DNA from: Gammaproteobacteria bacterium | Lineage (GTDB): Bacteria > Pseudomonadota > Gammaproteobacteria > Steroidobacterales > Woeseiaceae | NCBI GenBank assembly: GCA_029863305.1 | Contig: JAOTVR010000038.1 | Location: 1-32,377, forward strand | DNA: 32,377 bases | Direction: 5' to 3' | Part shown: piece by piece, positions 26,511 through 32,377 of the stretch | How positions within the stretch are numbered: position 1 is the stretch's first letter | Layout: each line of letters begins with the position of its first letter | Program-made: the position numbers and the translations under genes | Notes under the pieces: generated by a model | Seen by the model: only the letters and a program-made list of their open reading frames with translations | What the model was told of the DNA's origin: nothing | Databases searched by the model: none

Positions 26511-27260
26511 GTGGACGATTTACAGTCAGAAAAAGAACAAATTGAGGAAATGCGTGCGTGGTGGTCGGAGTATGGCCGTTACGTAATTGCCGGTGTGGTC
26601 ATCGCCGTTGGTTTGCTGTTCGGCTTCAATCAATACAAGAGCAGTAAGCTGGCAGCGCAGGTCGAAGCGTCGGTGTTATTTGAGACGCTGGCTACGCACG
26701 TATTTGACGGCGATCTCGAGGACGCCGAAGGCGTCGCTGATGAGCTCTCTAATAATTACGCCAACACGGCGTATGCGGCACAGTCCAAACTCGCGCTGGC
26801 GCGGCTGTACATGGACAAGAACCGCGACCAGGATGCTGCCGATGTCCTGAACGAATTGCTCGCGATGCGTGGTAACGGCGCGCTTAAGCAGGTTGGCCGG
26901 CTGCGGCTTGCGCGCATTTTGCTATATCAGGACAAGGCGCAGGAAGTCATTGACCTGCTCGCTGACCAGGACAATCCGGCATTTGCCGGTTTGTATGCCG
27001 AAACACGCGGAGATGCCTACGCCGCGCTCGGGAAATTCAGCGAAGCTGGCGACGCGTATCGCGTCGCACTGGCCGATACATCGCAAACGGTGAATCGCGG
27101 TCTCGTGCAAATGAAGCTCATCGATCTGCCGGAAGCAACCGCCGTTGCCCCGGATACCGGGACACCGGCAGCCGATGCGGTGGTCGAACCCGATGCCGAA
27201 CCGATAGCTGAACCGATTGCCGAAGACGAGGCTGACAAAGAGGCCGGAGAATCCGAGTGA
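26511..27260 (+). CDS. yfgM: YfgM-family tetratricopeptide membrane protein
   Basis: This 249-residue protein has the YfgM N-terminal signature (EEMRAWWSEYGRYVIAGVVIAV) with a membrane anchor at about 24-40. A periplasmic TPR-like region follows, ending around residue 206, and an unusually acidic, Ala/Pro/Glu-rich tail covers the last ~40 residues. YfgM associates with SecYEG and periplasmic chaperones in E. coli. GTG start; the stop overlaps the bamB GTG by four bases. The hisS-yfgM-bamB-der order is conserved. Confidence 0.92.
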   Translation: MDDLQSEKEQIEEMRAWWSEYGRYVIAGVVIAVGLLFGFNQYKSSKLAAQVEASVLFETLATHVFDGDLEDAEGVADELSNNYANTAYAAQSKLALARLYMDKNRDQDAADVLNELLAMRGNGALKQVGRLRLARILLYQDKAQEVIDLLADQDNPAFAGLYAETRGDAYAALGKFSEAGDAYRVALADTSQTVNRGLVQMKLIDLPEATAVAPDTGTPAADAVVEPDAEPIAEPIAEDEADKEAGESE

Positions 27261-28459
27261 CAATCTCGGTTCGCGCTACTGCGATTCTTGTGACGGCGTT
27301 TTGTGTGTCGTCCTGCGGCGTATTCGGATCGGACGACGACAAAGAACTCGAACCTGCTGATCTCGTCAAGATCGACACCAAGGTGAATATCAAGCGCCTC
27401 TGGAGTGCGAAAATTGGCGGCGACGCCGAGTTCCTGCGCGTTGCACTCCGGCCAGTCGGTGATGGCAATCGCATCTATGCTGCGAGCCGCGACGGCAATG
27501 TTGTCGCATTGCATCCGGAGACCGGCAAAACGATCTGGCGCACGCAACTCGAGACGGAATTATCCGGCGGCCCGGGTGTTGGCGAGGGTATTGTTGTGGT
27601 CGGCGCAGCCGATGGTTTTTTGCTCGCGCTCGATTCGGAATCCGGCGTCGAGCGGTGGCGCGTCAACATATCCGGTGAGACGCTTGCGAGGCCCGTGATC
27701 AAAGGCGGTATCGTTGTCGCGTTGACGATTGACAACGTGCTTCGTGCGGTGTCTGCTTTTGACGGTACACAGCGGTGGATCGTTGAGCAGTCAGTTCCGC
27801 GGCTGACCATGCGTGGCTCGGCAACGCCTGTTGTTGTCGGTACATCCGTTATCGCGGGTTTCGATAATGGCAAGCTGGCGTCGGTCGACCTGGATAGTGG
27901 CGACACTGACTGGGAAGTCATGTTGTCACCGCCGACAGGACGATCCGATCTGGAGCGACTCTCGGATGTCGATGGCCTGATCAGCGTGGTGGGTCAGGAC
28001 GTTTACGCATCGGGCTATCAGGGCGGTATCGCTGCGATTGCGTCGGAGTCTGGTCAGGTATTGTGGGCGCGCGAAGTATCGTCTTTCGAAGGTGTTTCGG
28101 CGGACTGGAATAACCTGTATACGGTCGGTGAGGACGGCACTCTCATTGCCCTGTCGAGGAGTAACGGTGAAGAAACCTGGCGGCAGAGTTCATTGCTGCG
28201 CCGCGAGCCGACCTTGCCGATTCCATTTCAAACAACCGTTGTAGTTGGTGATCTGGAAGGTTACCTGCATTTTTTCAGCAACTTCGACGGTGACCCGGTG
28301 GCCCGCGTTCGTGTAGGTGGCGAGGCGATTTCGAATGAACCCATTGTGGTCGCGGATCGCCTGTACGTGCAAAGTGATTCCGGAAGCGTTGCGGCGTATG
28401 TAGTGCAGCAACCGAAGCGCAAGCGCGACGCGCCAGATATTGCAGACGAAGGTGCCTGA
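27257..28459 (+). CDS. bamB: Outer membrane assembly factor BamB
   Basis: This 400-residue lipoprotein, with its lipobox cysteine at about C20 (VSSC), belongs to the BAM complex that inserts beta-barrel proteins. Repeated blades of a WD/PQQ-like propeller (e.g. GNVVALHPETGKTIWRT, GFLLALDSESGVERWRV) span about 45-390. GTG start overlapping the yfgM stop (GTGA). Length and repeat pattern agree with E. coli BamB (392 residues). Confidence 0.94.
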   Translation: MTISVRATAILVTAFCVSSCGVFGSDDDKELEPADLVKIDTKVNIKRLWSAKIGGDAEFLRVALRPVGDGNRIYAASRDGNVVALHPETGKTIWRTQLETELSGGPGVGEGIVVVGAADGFLLALDSESGVERWRVNISGETLARPVIKGGIVVALTIDNVLRAVSAFDGTQRWIVEQSVPRLTMRGSATPVVVGTSVIAGFDNGKLASVDLDSGDTDWEVMLSPPTGRSDLERLSDVDGLISVVGQDVYASGYQGGIAAIASESGQVLWAREVSSFEGVSADWNNLYTVGEDGTLIALSRSNGEETWRQSSLLRREPTLPIPFQTTVVVGDLEGYLHFFSNFDGDPVARVRVGGEAISNEPIVVADRLYVQSDSGSVAAYVVQQPKRKRDAPDIADEGA

Positions 28460-28483
28460 CGCACGTCACGAAGGTCCAGTCCC

Positions 28484-29884
28484 ATGCTTCCCGTCATCGC
28501 GTTGATCGGCCGCCCGAATGTCGGCAAATCGACGCTATTCAACCGCCTGACACGATCGCGTGACGCGCTCGTCGCCGATTACCCCGGCCTGACGCGTGAT
28601 CGCCAGTACGGCTTTGGCCGGCTCGGTCCGATTCCCTATCTCGTTATCGACACAGGTGGTGTTGCCGGCGGTGAGGTCGGTATCAACATACGTATGGTCG
28701 AGCAGACGGCACGCGCGCTCGAGGAAGCCGACGCCGCACTGATAATGGTCGACGGTCGCGAAGGCCTGACGGCGGCAGATGAGCATGTCGCCGAACTCGC
28801 ACGCAAGAACGCGAAAAAAACCTGGCTCGTCGTCAATAAGTCAGAGGGTCTGGACAGTGCCATCGCGGGCGGCGAGTTTCACGGTCTCGGCCTCGGCGAA
28901 CCGCTTGCCGTATCGGCCGCGCATGGCGATCGAATCAGCGCGTTGATGGAGCACGTACTCGCGGATTTCGATGCCGGGCAGACGGATGCCGATGAACCGC
29001 CGCTCGACGAGGATGAGCGCGAGCTGCGTATCGCCGTGGTCGGGCGGCCGAACGTCGGCAAGTCCACATTAATCAACCGCTTGATCGGCGAAGACAGGCT
29101 GGTCGTGTTCGACCAGCCTGGCACGACACGTGACAGCGTGTCGGTCCCGTTCGAGCGCAATGATCGCAAATATGAACTGATTGACACGGCCGGCATCCGG
29201 CGCAAGTCCAAGGTCCATGAGGTGATCGAGAAGTTCAGTATCATCAAGGCGCTGCAGGCGATCGAGCGCGCGCAGGTGGTTATCGCGGTGCTCGATGCCC
29301 ACGAAGGCGTCACCGAACAAGACGTCAGCCTGCTCGGTCTGATACTCGAGCGCGGCCGGGCGCTCGTCGTCGTCACCAATAAGTGGGACGGCCTGTCGGC
29401 ATCCGATCGCAAACATGTGCGAGACGAACTTGACCGGCGACTGCCATTTCTCGACTTTGCCGAACGCATCACGATATCCGCGCTGCACGGCACAGCGGTT
29501 GGCGATCTGCTGCCTGCGGTGGAGCGTGCCTATCGCGCCGCCACACGCGATCTCGCGACGACAGCGCTTACGCGCGAACTCGAAAGCGCCGTCACGGCGC
29601 ATCCGCCGCCGCTCGTTCGCGGGCGCCGGATTCGTTTGCGCTACGCTCATCAGGGAGGCCGCAACCCGCCGGTTATCGTCATCCATGGCAATCAGACCGA
29701 AAAAGTACCCGAGGCTTACCGTCGCTACCTGATCAATCGATTCCGCAAAGCGTTCAAACTCAAAGGCACGCCGGTGCGGCTGACGTTCAAGACCGGCAAG
29801 AACCCCTACCAGGGAAAACGCAACAAACTCACGCCTCGCCAGGAGCAAAAGCGCAAGCGCCTGATGAAACGCGTCAAGCGGTAG
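28484..29884 (+). CDS. der: GTPase Der (EngA)
   Basis: This 466-residue protein has two GTPase domains, each with a P-loop GRPNVGKST (residues 9-17 and about 185-193), followed by a KH-like C-terminal domain ending in a basic tail. Der is needed for maturation of the 50S subunit. The first domain has NKSE where NKxD is usual; the second has NKWD. The ATG is 24 bases after bamB with GAAGG upstream. It closes the run that starts at ndk. Confidence 0.96.
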   Translation: MLPVIALIGRPNVGKSTLFNRLTRSRDALVADYPGLTRDRQYGFGRLGPIPYLVIDTGGVAGGEVGINIRMVEQTARALEEADAALIMVDGREGLTAADEHVAELARKNAKKTWLVVNKSEGLDSAIAGGEFHGLGLGEPLAVSAAHGDRISALMEHVLADFDAGQTDADEPPLDEDERELRIAVVGRPNVGKSTLINRLIGEDRLVVFDQPGTTRDSVSVPFERNDRKYELIDTAGIRRKSKVHEVIEKFSIIKALQAIERAQVVIAVLDAHEGVTEQDVSLLGLILERGRALVVVTNKWDGLSASDRKHVRDELDRRLPFLDFAERITISALHGTAVGDLLPAVERAYRAATRDLATTALTRELESAVTAHPPPLVRGRRIRLRYAHQGGRNPPVIVIHGNQTEKVPEAYRRYLINRFRKAFKLKGTPVRLTFKTGKNPYQGKRNKLTPRQEQKRKRLMKRVKR

Positions 29885-29960
29885 CTGCGCGCCACTTCGT
29901 CTATACTTCGGCTGAGCGCATCGTCGTCGGTGCGCAAGAAAAACAAGCAGGGGTATGAAA

Positions 29961-30737
29961 ATGAATCGATTTGTTACAGCGTTGGCTGGGGGCAGCCTGT
30001 TTCTTGTGCTCGGATTATCAACGAGCATCGCGCAGGAGGAAGACGAGATGGATCCGGCGACACCCGTCGAGATCTTCGCCTGCAATTACAACGACGGTAA
30101 GGGACCCGCTGATCTTGATGCTGTGGTCGACAAATTCAATGACTGGGCCGATGAGCACGGCGTCGACGATTATTCAGCGTGGACACTGGTGCCGTACTAT
30201 GCCGGAGCCGAACAGGATTTCGACTGGTTATGGCTGGGAGGGTCTCCGAGTGCCAGATCATTAGGTCGAACGCAGGACGTCTGGCTTGCCGAGGGCGGCA
30301 AAGTTCAGGAGATGTTCAACGACGTCGCTCCCTGCAGCGGGCACTCGAATTTCGCGGCTCTGCAATTCAAGGCGCCACCGCAGCGCGACAACCCGTCGAA
30401 TATCGTTATTTCATTTTCGGACTGCGAGATGGCGGAAGGGGTAACGTTTAATGATGTGGCTCCGGCGCTTGCCCAATGGGCCGATTACCGCGAGGGTCAC
30501 GGATCGACATCCGGAATGTGGGTTCTTTTCCCGGCCTATGGCACCGGTGGTGAGGAATTTGATTTCAAATTCGTCACGGCCTGGCAGAATCTCGAGGATC
30601 AGGGCGCCGACTGGGATCAATACAGCGCGGCCGGTTGGAAAAAAGGCGATGAGCTGTTTGCCGGCAAACTCGACTGTGATGCATCGCGAGTTTACCTGAG
30701 CACGAACAGGCGCATGGCGGCCAGCGACGACGAATAA
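29961..30737 (+). CDS. Secreted protein made of two homologous domains, function unknown
   Basis: I do not recognise a named family. The 258-residue protein has a signal peptide at residues 1 to about 24 (ending SIAQ). Two similar units follow, about 37-137 and 148-250. Each has an aspartate/alanine/tryptophan stretch (WADEHG and WADYREGHG), a strand like AWTLVPYYAG or MWVLFPAYG followed by FDWLWLGG or FDFKFVTAW, and two cysteines. The cysteine spacing is exactly 84 residues in both units (C41-C125, C155-C239), which supports duplication and a disulfide in each. The fold may be a dimeric alpha-beta-barrel or ferredoxin-like type. CAGGGG seven bases before the ATG at 29961 decides it over the ATG six bases earlier. 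It has its own terminator. Confidence 0.72.
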   Translation: MNRFVTALAGGSLFLVLGLSTSIAQEEDEMDPATPVEIFACNYNDGKGPADLDAVVDKFNDWADEHGVDDYSAWTLVPYYAGAEQDFDWLWLGGSPSARSLGRTQDVWLAEGGKVQEMFNDVAPCSGHSNFAALQFKAPPQRDNPSNIVISFSDCEMAEGVTFNDVAPALAQWADYREGHGSTSGMWVLFPAYGTGGEEFDFKFVTAWQNLEDQGADWDQYSAAGWKKGDELFAGKLDCDASRVYLSTNRRMAASDDE

Positions 30738-30759
30738 GAACCGCGGGCTCTTGTGCAGG

Positions 30760-30794
30760 AAGCGGCGGGCCTGACTCGCCGCTTTTCTTGTCTT
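30760..30794 (+). terminator. Intrinsic terminator after the two-domain secreted protein
   Basis: AAGCGGCG and CGCCGCTT form a perfect 8-bp stem with a 9-base loop, followed by TTCTTGTCTT. This is a standard rho-independent terminator placed 22 bases after the stop codon. Confidence 0.85.
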
Positions 30795-30864
30795 GCGGCA
30801 ACGCAGTACGATCGAGCGTGCGATAAGCATGATATAAGAGCACCATCAGATTCGGAGTTCCTCC

Positions 30865-31971
30865 ATGGGCCCTGCAGCCAAGACCATAACCCTGGAAGGG
30901 CGTTTCCAGATGCACCGCGCCGGGTATATCGAATCGCCGACGCTGGCGTACGAGACCTGGGGTGAGCTCAATGCTGCGCGCGACAATGCGATACTGATCT
31001 TCAGTGGCCTCTCGCCGTCTGCTCATGCGGCCTCATCGGCGGAAGATCCTTCGGCCGGCTGGTGGGAAGACATGATCGGACCCGGCTTGCCGCTCGACTC
31101 CGACAATTTCCAGGTGATTTGCGTCAATTCGCTCGGCAGCTGTTTCGGCTCGACCGGGCCAGCCTCTGTGAACCCGACCACGGGTGACATCTATCGGCTG
31201 ACCTTTCCGGTACTGACACTTGAAGACGTCGCAGAAGCGGCTTACGGAGTCGTGCGTCAACTGGGAATCGAACGATTGCACACGGTCATCGGTTGTTCGA
31301 TGGGCGGTATGAGCGGTTTGGCGTTCTGCGTTCGACATCCCGGGGCAGCGAGTAACTTCATCTCGATTTCTTCTGCGACACGGGCAATGCCGTTTTCAAT
31401 TGCCGTGCGTTCCCTGCAGCGCGAGATGATCCGCTCGGACCCGAAGTGGATGAACGGAAATTACGATATGCAGGACCCGCCGATAACCGGTCAGCGGCTG
31501 GCGCGAAAGCTCGGCATGATTACGTACCGCTCACCTGAAGAATGGATCCAGCGATTCGGCCGGCAGCGTACGACCGCGACAGAAGAAAATGTCAATGACC
31601 CTTTCAAAGTCGCGTTTTCGGTCGAGGCCTACCTGGAAAACCATGCCAACAAGTTCAGTGGCGGATTCGATCCGAACTGCTATCTTTATTTGTCGCGCGC
31701 GTCCGACCTGTTTGACCTGGCCGAGCACGGCGGGTCATTAAAGTCGGGGTTCAAACGACTGCAACTCGAGCGCGCACTTGTAATCGGAGTCGAAACCGAC
31801 ATCCTGTTTCCGATCCACCAGCAACAGGAACTTGCCGAGGGCCTGGCAGCCGTGTGCCTGGATACGCAACTCATCGAACTCGACTGCATTCGTGGCCATG
31901 ATTCGTTTCTCGTGGACATGGACGCTTTTCGCCCGGTGATTTGCGATTTCTTCGACGGCGATTGTTCCTAG
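30865..31971 (+). CDS. metX: MetX-family acyltransferase (homoserine or serine O-acyltransferase)
   Basis: This 368-residue alpha/beta-hydrolase-fold enzyme transfers an acyl group to homoserine or, in some members, to serine, feeding methionine or cysteine synthesis. The catalytic triad S145 (GCSMGGM), D312 (VETDILFP) and H345 (RGHDSF) is complete, as is FGSTGPASVNP. It differs from typical homoserine acetyltransferases in two places: LSPSAHAASS stands where HALTGDSH is usual, and MSGLAF stands where MQALEW is usual. These positions lie near the substrate pocket, and such changes are known in serine O-succinyltransferase relatives. GGAG seven bases before the ATG is a good ribosome site. Substrate is uncertain; the fold and triad are sure. 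It overlaps the next gene tail-to-tail by four bases. Confidence 0.85.
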   Translation: MGPAAKTITLEGRFQMHRAGYIESPTLAYETWGELNAARDNAILIFSGLSPSAHAASSAEDPSAGWWEDMIGPGLPLDSDNFQVICVNSLGSCFGSTGPASVNPTTGDIYRLTFPVLTLEDVAEAAYGVVRQLGIERLHTVIGCSMGGMSGLAFCVRHPGAASNFISISSATRAMPFSIAVRSLQREMIRSDPKWMNGNYDMQDPPITGQRLARKLGMITYRSPEEWIQRFGRQRTTATEENVNDPFKVAFSVEAYLENHANKFSGGFDPNCYLYLSRASDLFDLAEHGGSLKSGFKRLQLERALVIGVETDILFPIHQQQELAEGLAAVCLDTQLIELDCIRGHDSFLVDMDAFRPVICDFFDGDCS

Positions 31972-32377
31972 TGCCGCGCCGATATCCGGCGCAGCCAAAT
32001 GCAAAGGATCAGCAACATTCCGAAGCCGAGTGTTTCGATGCCGAACACGCGGAGATTGTGTTCGGACCTGGGCGGCCAGCGGATCGTATCGAACCACGGC
32101 ACCGGCATTGACAGGTGCGCATCCGAAAACGGCCAGAAGATCGCGATGCCGATGCCATGCGAATACATGGCATCAAGTGGCATATGACTGAACCACGCCA
32201 GCGACCAGGCAAGCAGGATCTTTGCCCCGATTTGCGCGTTGCAGGCGGGCACTAACAACAGCAGCGCGAGACATGATGCGAGCAAGGCAGTGACAAAGAT
32301 ACTGTGACTGATGTGGTAGTCGGCGTGTCCCCATCCGGGAAATGGAAAATCGGGCACGTTGGCGAAAAAAACAAAGA
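31968..32377 (-). CDS. Membrane metal-dependent hydrolase, YdjM-like (cut by right edge)
   Basis: The reverse frame is open to the window edge, so the apparent GTG start at 32357 is probably internal: the upstream in-frame codons read FVFFANVPDF, part of the family's ANVPD metal-binding motif. Downstream are DYHISHS, where relatives have HRGxxHS, and HMPLDAMYSHG, which fit the membrane-bound metal-dependent hydrolases (YdjM/DUF457). At least three hydrophobic helices are visible. The N-terminus is missing. The natural substrate of the family is not known. It converges on metX and shares the bases CTAG with its stop. Confidence 0.72.
   Translation of the reverse strand, partial: FVFFANVPDFPFPGWGHADYHISHSIFVTALLASCLALLLLVPACNAQIGAKILLAWSLAWFSHMPLDAMYSHGIGIAIFWPFSDAHLSMPVPWFDTIRWPPRSEHNLRVFGIETLGFGMLLILCIWLRRISARH

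Noticed and set aside
29069-30085. Reverse open frame of 338 codons opposite der
   Set aside because: der is certain from its GTPase motifs. The opposite frame has no recognisable domain or ribosome site.
32355-32357. GTG as start of the right-edge hydrolase
   Set aside because: In-frame codons upstream to the window edge encode part of the family's ANVPD motif, so the true start is outside the window.

Overview
The window is a dense chromosomal segment of a gammaproteobacterium with moderately high GC. This is inferred from gene order and protein content: xerD-dsbC, queA-tgt-yajC-secD-secF, ndk-rlmN-pilW-rodZ-hisS-yfgM-bamB-der, ZapE and a large 180-kDa-type NAD-glutamate dehydrogenase. No genus can be named from the sequence alone. 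I see no prophage, insertion sequence, CRISPR array or rRNA, and no gene-free stretch longer than about 300 bases (the longest gap is about 210 bases between plsC and xerD).

Layout. (1) 1-5.1 kb: on the minus strand, a MarR-type regulator followed at once by the N-terminal part of NAD-glutamate dehydrogenase, which runs off the left edge, and zapE. ETF:ubiquinone oxidoreductase is divergent from zapE. (2) 5.1-7.9 kb: a minus-strand lipid block of plsC-like acyltransferase, thiolase and short-chain 3-hydroxyacyl-CoA dehydrogenase. Together with ETF-QO it suggests acyl-CoA oxidation. Two CRP-like palindromes lie upstream of plsC. (3) 8.1-10.5 kb: xerD and dsbC, convergent with a Nudix hydrolase that sits directly behind a tRNA-Leu(CAA) gene. 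(4) 10.7-13.0 kb: an ECF sigma factor, a single-pass membrane protein in the anti-sigma position, and a secreted coiled-coil/double-PDZ protein. This looks like a self-contained envelope-sensing unit and is the best candidate here for a poorly described system. (5) 13.0-18.5 kb: queuosine synthesis (queA-tgt) and Sec accessory genes (yajC-secD-secF). (6) 18.5-21.9 kb: suhB (minus), then trmJ, an IscS-type cysteine desulfurase, an unusual IscU-like protein and IscA. (7) 22.0-29.9 kb: ndk-rlmN-pilW-rodZ-hisS-yfgM-bamB-der, tightly packed and mostly translationally coupled, with six consecutive GTG starts. (8) 29.9-32.4 kb: a secreted protein made of two duplicated domains and closed by a clear intrinsic terminator, a MetX-family acyltransferase with non-standard motifs, and a membrane metal-dependent hydrolase cut by the right edge.

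How the genes fit together. Much of the window serves the cell envelope: Sec export (yajC, secDF, yfgM), outer-membrane assembly (bamB), disulfide isomerisation (dsbC), pilus and shape (pilW, rodZ), and phospholipid synthesis (plsC). The sigma/anti-sigma/PDZ unit beside the Sec genes would make sense as an envelope-stress regulator, but that is inference. A second theme is tRNA and rRNA modification (queA, tgt, trmJ, rlmN). Three copies of a 10-bp word, AAATGCGACC, sit only between genes in the 9.9-13 kb region and look like remnants of REP-type repeats.
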